From: a virus
Length of the DNA: 43,220 nucleotides
Virus record (IMG/VR): IMGVR_UViG_3300027739_000017
Coordinates: 1 to 43,220 of that record
Reading direction: 5' to 3' (one strand)
The notes under the pieces are model-generated. The model had not been told where the DNA came from. It worked only from the letters and a program-made list of their open reading frames with translations, and ran no database searches. This document shows, one piece after another, positions 9,143-15,622 of this stretch. Each line of letters starts with the position of its first letter. The first letter of the stretch is position 1. Position numbers and translations under genes: made by a program.

Positions 9143-9424
9143 TTATAGCGACACACTTTTTTTAGAAGTGAGGTCGAAAACCTTTTTCTTTTTCTCAAAC
9201 TTGTAATCAGCCAAGGTGTCGCCGGCTTCCATAATGCCGAGCGATTTCATAATGGCCTTCTTTTCACCCTTGCTGTTTATCTCATAAGGAACCTTGCCGT
9301 TGAACGATTCGGTGTACGGCTGTCTGAAATATGCCCCGTCAATGCGAGATGCGATATTCGGTGTTTCACGTGAAACACATTGCACCTTGCCGTCTATCAC
9401 CATGTACGTTCCGGTTTTGCTCAT
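9143..9424 (-). CDS. Small protein between portal and scaffold genes (93 aa)
   Basis: Not recognised. The ATG overlaps the portal stop as ATGA, so translation is coupled to portal. The protein has a short beta-like N-terminus (TGTYMVIDGKVQCVS) and a basic C-terminus (YKFEKKKKVFDLTSKKSVSL), with no membrane segment. Position suggests a minor head or assembly factor. The notable point is in the DNA: codons for CVSRETP contain a perfect parS palindrome. Confidence 0.7.
   Translation of the reverse strand: MSKTGTYMVIDGKVQCVSRETPNIASRIDGAYFRQPYTESFNGKVPYEINSKGEKKAIMKSLGIMEAGDTLADYKFEKKKKVFDLTSKKSVSL
9362..9377. promoter_or_regulatory. parS: Perfect canonical parS site (ParB/Spo0J binding palindrome)
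   Basis: The 16 bases TGTTTCACGTGAAACA match the textbook bacterial chromosomal parS consensus without mismatch, and the palindrome extends one base further on each side (18 bp). It is the only such site I found. The site is bound by ParB/Spo0J, which loads as a CTP-dependent sliding clamp. It is inside a small head gene, so it is maintained while also coding for protein. Chance occurrence of a given 16-mer in 43 kb is of order 1 in 100,000. Confidence 0.9.
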
Positions 9425-11172
9425 AAAACACCGCCTTGCTGAATAGGAATAACCGGAGCTCCCGTTGCGGTCGGGTCTCCACCGTTTAAAGGGGAACCGG
9501 CGCCAGCCATGTTTTCACCGGGCAGAGCCGTACCCGGAGGCAGCGAGGGAGGAGGTACTGCAGCCGGCGCCGGCAGAACACCGCCATTCTCGTAATTCCG
9601 AAGTAACTCACCAATATTCTTTATCCCGCCGTCCTGCATAGCCTTCTTGATAATCGCAAGGGCAGAGTCAGGGGAAAGCCATTCCTCGGGGTCTTTTATG
9701 GTTCTTGCCGTCCTGAGAAGGTGCATAATCGGCTTTATGGGATTGATAAGCGGGTTTTGGGACATGAGGTTATAAAGCTCCGTGGCCTCTTTCTGCTCAA
9801 ATGCCCGTATCGGAGGCGCGGCAGCTTCCACGTCAACTTCAATCTCAAAAATGGCATCTTTTAAATCCTTATTTGAAAAAGAGGCTTCGTATCGCTCGTC
9901 ATACCTGAAGGCAACTTCTGTATCGTAGTTCTCGGCCATGATAGCCAAAAGCGATTCCCCGTCACCCTTGCAGAAATCGCCTATGCAGTCGCGCAGGGCC
10001 TGGGTGCCAAGTGAAGTCCCGCCCTCTATGTATGCCGCCTCGGTCGCTGTCGTGTCACCAGAAGGCTTTGTTCCCATCCTGTACTCACCTACGCGGCTTA
10101 TCATCTGCATGTGCCTGAACGTGTCGTCCATGCTGCGGTACACGGCAGCAGTGAGGTCTGCATCCATGATCGGAGTTACTGCAATGCCATCGTCGGCGTA
10201 CACAATCGCTCCGTCGATACCTGAAAGCAGGGCTTTTTCCTGGTCTGGGTCGAGCTTTCCGCCAGTGACAAGGTACTTCCGGTTGAACCGTTTTGCATGG
10301 TTCAACTGCATCGACACCATTTTATTCATTTCCTGGTTGATCGGAATAAGAGCCTTGATAAACGAGGTCGGGTACAGGGCATCGTCACCGAAGGAAAGCC
10401 GATTTATCGGGAACATCTGACTTGCGCCAAGGGGCCATTTGTCGGTCTGGAAAATCCACTGGTCTAAATCCATATTGAAAATCTTGTGGGTGCCTTCCCC
10501 GCGGTCGAACACATGCGTGAACTTTATAGTGGCAAGGTCTTTCACCTGTGAAGGAGTCCGGTCTTTCTGGTCGGACGGGTCAACAATGCCTTCATAGCTG
10601 TCGGGGATATTGTATGCCTTGTTTTTACGGGCTTCCTTCAGGTTTACTGTCGTCTCATAAAAGCAGAAGTTTGAATCCCACATGCCCATTGCATCGGGGT
10701 CGAGCCACACCTTGTCGGACGGAACCCATATCGAATAGGCTTCATTCGGGTGCATACACTCGTTTGAATCGTCGCCCTGAACCGTAAAACCGTTATATTT
10801 GTATGCAAAGCCATAAAGCAGAGCATTAAAAACGGCAAGTTTTGTCTGTTGTTTGTAGCGGATTTTGCGGAGTAGGCGCGGATAGTACCGTGACAAAATT
10901 TTCGCCATGTCGTCGGTTGCCTTGCCGCCGATTGCCGAGAAATGAACCTGCGGATTTGCAAAGTAGATAGAATCGCGGGTTGTCTCTATGAGCGTCTTGA
11001 TGTAGTTGATTGTGACTTGATCATAGGAAGTGGCTATGCCCTGCCAGTGGTCTCCATTGTGCATACGGGTGTAAAGGTCGAAGTCGGCGTCAACCTTCTT
11101 TTTGCGGAAGTCTTTTGCCAGACGGCAGCGGGATTTCCATGAGGACAGCTTGACAGTCTTTTTATCAGCCAT
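9421..11172 (-). CDS. Portal protein (583 aa)
   Basis: The start is placed at the ATG at 11172 (MADKKTVKLSSWKS), because a promoter -10 element lies at 11212-11217 and an upstream GTG at 11205 would fall at the transcript start. The protein has the portal pattern: a helical clip/wing N-terminus with YTRMHNGDHWQGIATSYDQ and VTINYIKTLIETTRDSIYF, a central stretch VPSDKVWLDPDAMGMWDSNF, a stem region INQEMNKMVSMQLNHAKRFN, and a proline-rich flexible C-terminus of about 60 residues (PAPAAVPPPSLPPG). Portal forms the 12-subunit DNA gate at one capsid vertex and works with TerL. Length fits podoviral portals. First gene of the head-tail transcription unit, followed by an ATGA overlap. Confidence 0.8.
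   Translation of the reverse strand: MADKKTVKLSSWKSRCRLAKDFRKKKVDADFDLYTRMHNGDHWQGIATSYDQVTINYIKTLIETTRDSIYFANPQVHFSAIGGKATDDMAKILSRYYPRLLRKIRYKQQTKLAVFNALLYGFAYKYNGFTVQGDDSNECMHPNEAYSIWVPSDKVWLDPDAMGMWDSNFCFYETTVNLKEARKNKAYNIPDSYEGIVDPSDQKDRTPSQVKDLATIKFTHVFDRGEGTHKIFNMDLDQWIFQTDKWPLGASQMFPINRLSFGDDALYPTSFIKALIPINQEMNKMVSMQLNHAKRFNRKYLVTGGKLDPDQEKALLSGIDGAIVYADDGIAVTPIMDADLTAAVYRSMDDTFRHMQMISRVGEYRMGTKPSGDTTATEAAYIEGGTSLGTQALRDCIGDFCKGDGESLLAIMAENYDTEVAFRYDERYEASFSNKDLKDAIFEIEVDVEAAAPPIRAFEQKEATELYNLMSQNPLINPIKPIMHLLRTARTIKDPEEWLSPDSALAIIKKAMQDGGIKNIGELLRNYENGGVLPAPAAVPPPSLPPGTALPGENMAGAGSPLNGGDPTATGAPVIPIQQGGVL
9588..9605. repeat. Dispersed palindrome copy (variant)
   Basis: TCTCGTAATTCCGAAGTA inside the portal gene, read as L-L-R-N-Y-E. 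Confidence 0.6.
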
Positions 11173-11211
11173 AAGTGTCTCATAGGACACATATGAATGA
11201 TACACAACTGG

Positions 11212-11240
11212 ATTATACGTTATCTGCTATCTAGTATTAA
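11212..11240 (-). promoter_or_regulatory. Sigma70-like promoter for the portal/head operon
   Basis: On the minus strand a perfect TATAAT (-10, 11212-11217) lies 17 bp from TTAATA (-35, 4 of 6 matches, 11235-11240). Predicted start is near 11205, leaving a leader of about 33 nt before the portal ATG at 11172. The -35 lies in the end of the upstream small gene. Confidence 0.55.
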
Positions 11241-11381
11241 TGGTACACAAGTGTATGATTTCCATCTTTTTCTCGGCAAGAATGGAACAAAATCCTCACA
11301 CGTTGGCTCTTTGTGGACAATAAAAAAATCCTTATATTTACAAACATTTCTGTGTATGCAGTATTCGCAATTATATTCCAT
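11220..11381 (-). CDS. Cys-rich mini-protein downstream of dpdA (53 aa)
   Basis: Starts at the last A of the dpdA stop (TAATG) and ends at TAA 11220. The sequence begins MEYNCEYCIHRNVCKYKDF, with Cys at residues 5, 8 and 14 and further Cys at 28 and 45, a spacing that suggests a metal-binding knuckle. The tail is basic and aromatic (PFLPRKRWKSYTC). The gene is AT-rich like dpdA and unlike the portal gene. Tight coupling to dpdA suggests an accessory to DNA modification or simply joint acquisition; function unknown. Confidence 0.7.
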   Translation of the reverse strand: MEYNCEYCIHRNVCKYKDFFIVHKEPTCEDFVPFLPRKRWKSYTCVPLILDSR

Positions 11382-11983
11382 TATAAAGTCTCTAATAATT
11401 TTGGTGTTGTTGATGCCTTATAAATTTTTTCACGCATATGGGAGTATCTTGAAAGCCCTGTGCCATCTATTGAGTCAGCACCAAGCTTTTCAAAATATTC
11501 AAACCTTCCAGGTGTGTTTACCCTGCCAACATGAACCCACTTATCCATAATTTTAGCGGCTTTAATGATGTGCGCTGCGTAGTCTGACATTTTCCATTCC
11601 GTTGAACCACCAATAAATATTGAACTTATTTCTGTCCAAGGTATTTCTAAGTTTTCCTGTCCGTCCTGTGCAACCAAAGCCAAGGGCCATCCGGTTAATT
11701 TTTCCTTCCAAAAATTGAAGCACTCAATGGTTCTTATTGCACTCCCAACAACATCAGGAACCGCTATGAACTTGCAAAGTATCATTCTTTGGTGTTCACG
11801 TTGAAGAAGTGAAATAAAATCCCTTGAATTAAAACTGGCAAAGCAGCCTGAGTCTATCCCAAATATCCCGTTATTATTCTTTGGCAATCTTCTAGTGAGT
11901 GGCGTAAAAAGCTCCCCGACCTCTGATCCAAGCTCTTTTGAGCAAACTTCAAGGTTTTCAGATGTGTCAAGTAATACAATCAT
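11381..11983 (-). CDS. dpdA: DpdA-like 7-deazaguanine DNA transglycosylase (TGT superfamily, 200 aa)
   Basis: TGT-superfamily landmarks appear in order. IDSGCF (Asp44) corresponds to the tRNA-guanine transglycosylase DSGGFQ catalytic motif. VPDVVGSAIRT and LVAQDGQ follow. FIGGSTEWK stands where TGT has GGLAVGE. VHVGRVNTPGRF comes next, then GADSIDGTGLSR (Asp170, Asp173) in the place of the nucleophile block. The CxCxxC zinc site of tRNA-modifying TGT is absent. This combination is typical of phage DpdA-like proteins, which exchange guanine in DNA for a preQ0-type base and so protect DNA from restriction. At 200 aa it is shorter than most DpdA proteins. No FolE, QueD, QueE or QueC homologue is seen in the genome, so the base would have to come from the host. 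ATG overlaps the TerL nuclease stop (ATGA). The gene looks AT-richer than its neighbours. A tRNA substrate cannot be excluded. Confidence 0.75.
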   Translation of the reverse strand: MIVLLDTSENLEVCSKELGSEVGELFTPLTRRLPKNNNGIFGIDSGCFASFNSRDFISLLQREHQRMILCKFIAVPDVVGSAIRTIECFNFWKEKLTGWPLALVAQDGQENLEIPWTEISSIFIGGSTEWKMSDYAAHIIKAAKIMDKWVHVGRVNTPGRFEYFEKLGADSIDGTGLSRYSHMREKIYKASTTPKLLETL

Positions 11984-12711
11984 ATCAGGAATGAGAAGTC
12001 GTTGGGCAGGTTTTGGTCGCCACCTATGATGAAATCAGGCTGTTTCTCGGTTGTTTTACGGACACCTTTGACAAATTCTGTAATCGTGATGCCGGTCGTT
12101 TTCTTTTCTTCCTTCTTTGCCTCGTCCAGAACCTTCACATCAATGAATCCGCAGGTAGCAAGGGCAGAACTAAAAATCTTATCGTCTTTGGCATCGTCGG
12201 CGTGGTCCATGCGCCCGTTCTTGCGGATGAAGGAAAGCAGTTGCTCATACAGGCCTTTGCTTCTGATCGTGACGTACCGCTTCAACACTGCGCTTTTGAA
12301 GTGCATAATCAGCGGCACCCTGGTTGTGCGGGAAGTCAGTCGGCCATACTCTTCTTTCCGCACGAACTCGCGCCGGTTCTCAACTCGCTCACGGTAAATG
12401 CGGTTTCTTGGGTAGTGGTTCCGCAGGACGATAACCACATTGCTGCCTGGGCCGTTTCGCTCAGGCACGACAAAGGAATTGTTGAAATGCTTCAAGAGGG
12501 TGATGCTGTTGTAGGCAAACTCTTCAGGGTCTTGAATATTGCTGGTGTATTCAAGGCACTGACAGCCGGTATCGCGCCGGTAGATGGTCAAAACAGAGTC
12601 CTCCTGCCCTATCCCCTCTCCTGCGTCTATGCCTGCACAGTATTGGATATGGGCAAGAGGGTTCTCATAAATCTCAAGAGGCCCTTTTTTGGCTGCGTTG
12701 AAGGTAATCAA
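11980..12711 (-). CDS. terL: Terminase large subunit, nuclease half (243 aa)
   Basis: Carries the RNase H-fold nuclease domain of TerL. YCAGIDAGEGIGQEDSVLTIYRR (about residues 24-46) supplies the first catalytic Asp and a following Asp; VPERNGPGSN (about 82) supplies the acidic residue of the second strand; HADDAKDDKIFSSALA (about 169) matches the final Asp-Asp helix motif. The N-terminal NAAKKGPLEIYENPL is the usual bridge just before the nuclease in single-chain TerL. There is no ATPase domain, which is encoded separately upstream. The start is a TTG that overlaps the stop of the 41-aa ORF (TTGA). It should cut concatemeric DNA during headful packaging. The last 50 residues are Lys-rich. 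The gene is followed by an ATGA overlap with dpdA. Confidence 0.85.
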   Translation of the reverse strand: MITFNAAKKGPLEIYENPLAHIQYCAGIDAGEGIGQEDSVLTIYRRDTGCQCLEYTSNIQDPEEFAYNSITLLKHFNNSFVVPERNGPGSNVVIVLRNHYPRNRIYRERVENRREFVRKEEYGRLTSRTTRVPLIMHFKSAVLKRYVTIRSKGLYEQLLSFIRKNGRMDHADDAKDDKIFSSALATCGFIDVKVLDEAKKEEKKTTGITITEFVKGVRKTTEKQPDFIIGGDQNLPNDFSFLI

Positions 12712-12833
12712 TATAAATGCTCCCGTAGCTCCATTTCCATAATTTCATACATTCTTTTCATTTCAGCATTAAGCAAAAATAAATACCAGTAATATATCGC
12801 CGGTTCATGGTTTTGAATAGAAAAAGGTATCAT
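12708..12833 (-). CDS. 41-aa ORF wedged between the two halves of TerL
   Basis: The ATG overlaps the ATPase stop (ATGA) and the TGA overlaps the nuclease TTG start (TTGA), so the three ORFs are translationally coupled. The product (starting MIPFSIQNHEPAIYYWYLFL, then a Met/Glu-rich helix ending MELREHLY) is one hydrophobic-aromatic segment followed by an amphipathic helix. It has no recognised homologue. The DNA is visibly AT-richer than the flanking terL sequence, as if about 120 bp were inserted at the ATPase-nuclease hinge. It could be a bridging peptide that joins the two TerL chains, or an insertion remnant. Confidence 0.6.
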   Translation of the reverse strand: MIPFSIQNHEPAIYYWYLFLLNAEMKRMYEIMEMELREHLY

Positions 12834-13768
12834 GCAAAATCCCCTACAAAAACAGGCTCCATCATGGTTTCCTTGACGATATTATACACCCTCGGGCCGA
12901 AAATGGGAGAGCCACTTTTCAAAAAAGCCTCTTCCCAATTACTCGGGTACTCCTGCCGAAACGCTTCATCCCCTGCAAGGCCGCGCATTGTGTCATTGTC
13001 GAGCTTCTTAACCATGCGCCGGCGCCACAATATTCTGCCATCGTCAATGCCGTAAATCTCCTGCAGCTCTACCTCTTCTTCGGTCTTGTTGTCAAGAATG
13101 ACGTTGCCGGCCACGGTGTATTCGTGATGCTTCCACCATGGAATGAAATAGTTTCGGTAAATGCCCTCGCCTAGCTCACCTGCCTTGAACTGAGTGTAGA
13201 ACCAGCCCTGGGCTCCGTTAGCCGTCGATTCAAACACTTTGAAGCCAGACAGGCGCGGTATAAGAGCAGGAATGAGGTTCGGGTTTTTCCAGAAGGCGCA
13301 CTCAGAACCGATGAAAATATTTATCGGGTTCCCTCGGCAGATATCGGTGTTTGAGGCAGCAGTACCAATGTATATAAGCGAACCGTTTTCAAATTCCAGC
13401 TCTCCTTTGCTATCCCCGATGATTTCAGGGAACACAATGCCCGGGTGCTTCACGGCCATGGCATTTTTGATATAATACTTCGCTCGGCGCAAAAGAAGCT
13501 GCGAAAGGTCGTCGCTGTGCGTCAGCAGGGCCATTGTCCGGTTCTCTCTGGTCAAAGCCTCTGCCATGCCAAAAGCAAGGCATCCTGAAGTGAAGCCCAC
13601 CGAAGCGGCCTTCAAAACAAGATGCCCCTCGCACATCGGATCGTCAAGTGACCGAGAAAAGCAGTCTATCGGATAGACCTGTGAACCCCACAATTTATAG
13701 GGCTGATCGTTTCCATGCCGGTCAACAATCCGAAATGTCTTTTCAATTATTGTCTGATGCCAGTTCAT
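12830..13768 (-). CDS. terL: Terminase large subunit, ATPase half (312 aa)
   Basis: N-terminal packaging ATPase. LVLKAASVGFTSG (about residue 51) is a deviant Walker A of the terminase kind, INIFIGSECAFW (about 150) is the Walker B with Glu, and VFESTANGAQGW (about 175) is the coupling motif III. The C-terminal block NWEEAFLKSGSPIFGP is the end of the TerL ATPase region. The chain then stops instead of continuing into the nuclease, which is a separate ORF 118 bp on. Full-length TerL proteins are commonly 450-600 aa, so 312 plus 243 equals one TerL. It powers DNA translocation through the portal. ATG overlaps the preceding small ORF stop (ATGA). Confidence 0.85.
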   Translation of the reverse strand: MNWHQTIIEKTFRIVDRHGNDQPYKLWGSQVYPIDCFSRSLDDPMCEGHLVLKAASVGFTSGCLAFGMAEALTRENRTMALLTHSDDLSQLLLRRAKYYIKNAMAVKHPGIVFPEIIGDSKGELEFENGSLIYIGTAASNTDICRGNPINIFIGSECAFWKNPNLIPALIPRLSGFKVFESTANGAQGWFYTQFKAGELGEGIYRNYFIPWWKHHEYTVAGNVILDNKTEEEVELQEIYGIDDGRILWRRRMVKKLDNDTMRGLAGDEAFRQEYPSNWEEAFLKSGSPIFGPRVYNIVKETMMEPVFVGDFA

Positions 13769-13935
13769 TCATTACACAAATCTTCTAAGTTGTTAGACAT
13801 TTTCATTAATTGCCTGTATTTAAGGTCGTCAGAGTAGGAATAAACCCAGTTTGATCTTCCAACAATTCTGTTTGCAATACGGTGCAAAACAAAGGCAGCA
13901 ACAGAGAGATAAAACTTTTCTCTTTTTGAAACCAT
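13765..13935 (-). CDS. Small basic protein upstream of TerL ATPase (56 aa)
   Basis: An intact 56-codon frame from ATG 13935 with a GAGG ribosome-binding site; its TGA overlaps the TerL ATG as ATGA. The product (MVSKREKFYLSVAAFVLHRI onward) has a basic, helical N-terminal half and an acidic C-terminal end (SNNLEDLCNE). Not recognised. AT-richer than neighbours, like the other small ORFs inserted in this operon. The precise coupling to TerL supports it being a real gene. Confidence 0.65.
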   Translation of the reverse strand: MVSKREKFYLSVAAFVLHRIANRIVGRSNWVYSYSDDLKYRQLMKMSNNLEDLCNE

Positions 13936-13937
13936 GA

Positions 13938-14414
13938 TTACCTCGCTGTCTGATCGTTCAGGCTCTTAATAATGCGCCGGTACTCGTCCATTTTGATGTT
14001 GAACACTGCCCACTCGTCCAGGCCCCACACCTCACCCTCGGCAGGCCCTGCAGGCGGTTCAGGCATGACGCTCTGCACCGGTTTTTTCTTCCGGTACTGC
14101 ATTTCCTCGGCAAGCTTCATGGAAACTTTGTCCGCTGCCCTGGCGTCGCAAAGCTCCTGCGAATCTTCAGGACGCGGATCACCTTCGACAATTTCACGGA
14201 AAAAGGCGTCGCCGCGAGCGTTAATAGCAGAATCCTCAGCCTTCTCGCCGGCCAGAAACGCTTCACGCTTGCCAGGACACAGTTCTGACCATAAATAAGT
14301 CAGCCTTACGCTTTCGCCATCGTGCATAACCGACATGCTATAGTAATCACTTGTCGGCAAAATGCTGGCCGATAACTCCTGAGCTCTTGCTTTATACATG
14401 CTCTTTAAATCCAT
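13938..14414 (-). CDS. Hypothetical protein in packaging operon (158 aa)
   Basis: Not recognised. Starts on the last A of the preceding stop (TGATG). Largely helical and charged; acidic middle (GEKAEDSAINARGDAFF; EGDPRPEDSQEL), a KKKP stretch near residue 110, and a Trp-containing C-terminal helix (EVWGLDEWAVFNIKMDEYRR). No membrane segment or cysteine cluster. Position between a winged-helix-like protein and TerL suggests a packaging accessory, but nothing in the sequence proves it. Confidence 0.65.
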   Translation of the reverse strand: MDLKSMYKARAQELSASILPTSDYYSMSVMHDGESVRLTYLWSELCPGKREAFLAGEKAEDSAINARGDAFFREIVEGDPRPEDSQELCDARAADKVSMKLAEEMQYRKKKPVQSVMPEPPAGPAEGEVWGLDEWAVFNIKMDEYRRIIKSLNDQTAR

Positions 14415-14650
14415 CAGACTGCCTCCTTCTCGTTAAGGTCAATTAACCACTGAATAAGGTCCCGAACCTCATATACCATCTTGCGGCCTAAATACCGACC
14501 CGAGGCCGGACCCTTCTTCATCCGGTCATAATACGCCATCGTCGCCGGAGTCACAGCGCCTCCGGTCAAATCCCCGACCTTCTGCCGCGCTACCAGCGTA
14601 CTCTTCCACTTTCGCTCCAAGGCCTCAAAATCAATCCCCGCTATGTTCAT
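14414..14650 (-). CDS. Small winged-helix / excisionase-like DNA-binding protein (78 aa)
   Basis: The pattern VGDLTGGAVTPATMAYYDRMKKGPASGRYLGRKMVYEVRDLIQWL (written here only for its landmarks: a helix, a TPATMAYYDR recognition-like helix, a GP turn, and a YEVRDLIQWL end) is that of AlpA/excisionase or MerR-like winged helix proteins. It overlaps the upstream 48-aa ORF by 20 bases and the downstream gene by one base. It could be a regulator of the operon or a small packaging factor that marks DNA; an alternative TerS role cannot be excluded. Confidence 0.6.
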   Translation of the reverse strand: MNIAGIDFEALERKWKSTLVARQKVGDLTGGAVTPATMAYYDRMKKGPASGRYLGRKMVYEVRDLIQWLIDLNEKEAV

Positions 14651-14777
14651 CTTTTTCCTCCTTCATCATTTTGTCAATCATTCCCCTTGTAAGTCCAGTG
14701 CCTTCAGTCATCCAATCAAGGCGCTTTGTGTCGTCTGACGCTTCCTGCTCTATCAGTGATGCCCCGCACTCAATCAT
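14631..14777 (-). CDS. Acidic 48-aa protein
   Basis: The start at ATG 14777 is supported by AAGGAGAA seven bases upstream; longer forms in this frame overlap the 110-aa gene and lack a ribosome-binding site. The product (MIECGASLIEQEASDDTKRL onward, ending EEKDEHSGD) is acidic and helical, with no recognised motif. It overlaps the next gene by 20 bases, so the two are coupled. Confidence 0.6.
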   Translation of the reverse strand: MIECGASLIEQEASDDTKRLDWMTEGTGLTRGMIDKMMKEEKDEHSGD

Positions 14778-14788
14778 GGCTTTCTCCT

Positions 14789-15121
14789 TCAATGTATTGT
14801 CGCTATCTTCTTCTTCAATTCCGCCTGCTTGCGGACCTCTGCGTCGCTCGGCACTCCAATATCCACCAGACCATTCTGCACCATGAACTGTATCGCCCGG
14901 TCTACCTCTACCTCGCTCGGCTCGAACCCTATCGACACCATCCACTCAAACGCTTCCCGCCCCTCTGCAGTCACTCTCCTAACCGCGCCCTGCCCCTCTG
15001 CCCTCGCCATATCCTCAAGACAGCACATCACATAAATAAATACCTGCTCCTCCCTCGGCATCCTCTTGACCCCCGCCTCAATCGCCTTCTGCTTCGTGTT
15101 CATCATCTTTCCCTGTCCCAT
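14789..15121 (-). CDS. Hypothetical helical protein (110 aa)
   Basis: Not recognised. An AAAGGAATAG ribosome-binding site precedes the ATG. Contains VFIYVMCCLEDMARA, VTAEGREAFEWMVSIGFEPSEVEVDRAIQFMVQNGLVD and a Lys-rich end. The repeated hydrophobic helices suggest a small all-alpha protein. It is second in the packaging operon after the TerS candidate. Confidence 0.6.
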   Translation of the reverse strand: MGQGKMMNTKQKAIEAGVKRMPREEQVFIYVMCCLEDMARAEGQGAVRRVTAEGREAFEWMVSIGFEPSEVEVDRAIQFMVQNGLVDIGVPSDAEVRKQAELKKKIATIH

Positions 15122-15140
15122 TCTCTATTCCTTTCTATTA

Positions 15141-15622
15141 CGATGTATGAAGTACGAAGTAAGAAGTCGTTTTTCCATAGTACGAGGTATGAGGTCGTTT
15201 TGAACTTGTATACCGCGAGGGGAGCCTATCCCCCGCCGCCGCCATTCCAGAACCGGCCCCCTCCCCCCTCTGGTCATAGCAAGTCAAATAGATCATCCTC
15301 TGCCCTTCCTGCCGCCTGTTGGCTGCCTGGCGCTGCCCTTGTCACCTTGAACGCCTGCCCTCTGCCTTCACTTCGTACCTCGGAGCAGGGTATTACCTCG
15401 GACTTCGTACCACTTCGGACCTCGGAGTACTGTGCTTCTACCACTTCGGACCTCGTACCTGCTTCACTTCGTACCTCGTACTGGTCTGAAATGGGCAAGG
15501 GTAAGGTAAGGGGTGCTTTATTATCGTTGAACCTGGGGCATTTGGGGGCCTCTTCCACGCTGCCATCATCCTGCTTTTGAGGTATTACGGGCAGTTGAGG
15601 CACTTCGGACCTCGTAATGTAA
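15141..15622. repeat. Cluster of about eight half-site variants of the dispersed palindrome
   Basis: Units reading CACTTCGKACCTCGKA on the plus strand recur near 15149, 15179, 15369, 15395, 15411, 15442, 15465 and 15601. They are direct, roughly 9-bp-phased repeats of the half-site YYTCGKA that, inverted, forms the genome-wide palindrome. Most lie in the 3' end of the TerS candidate, where they encode repeated SEVRS peptides; two lie in the 152-bp gap 15122-15273. Being next to the terminase genes, the cluster is a candidate packaging (pac) or protein-binding array. Confidence 0.75.

Noticed and set aside
11244-11255. TACACAAGTGTA palindrome as an operator
   Set aside because: Lies inside the Cys-rich 53-aa gene and is short; the codons explain it.
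15138-15245. 35-codon ATG frame in the gap after the TerS candidate
   Set aside because: Ser/Thr/Tyr-rich product arising from the repeat cluster; no good ribosome-binding site.
14726-15580. Plus-strand frame of 284 codons opposite the TerS candidate
   Set aside because: Low-complexity Leu/Pro/Ser/Arg product, antisense to coupled genes, no ribosome-binding site.
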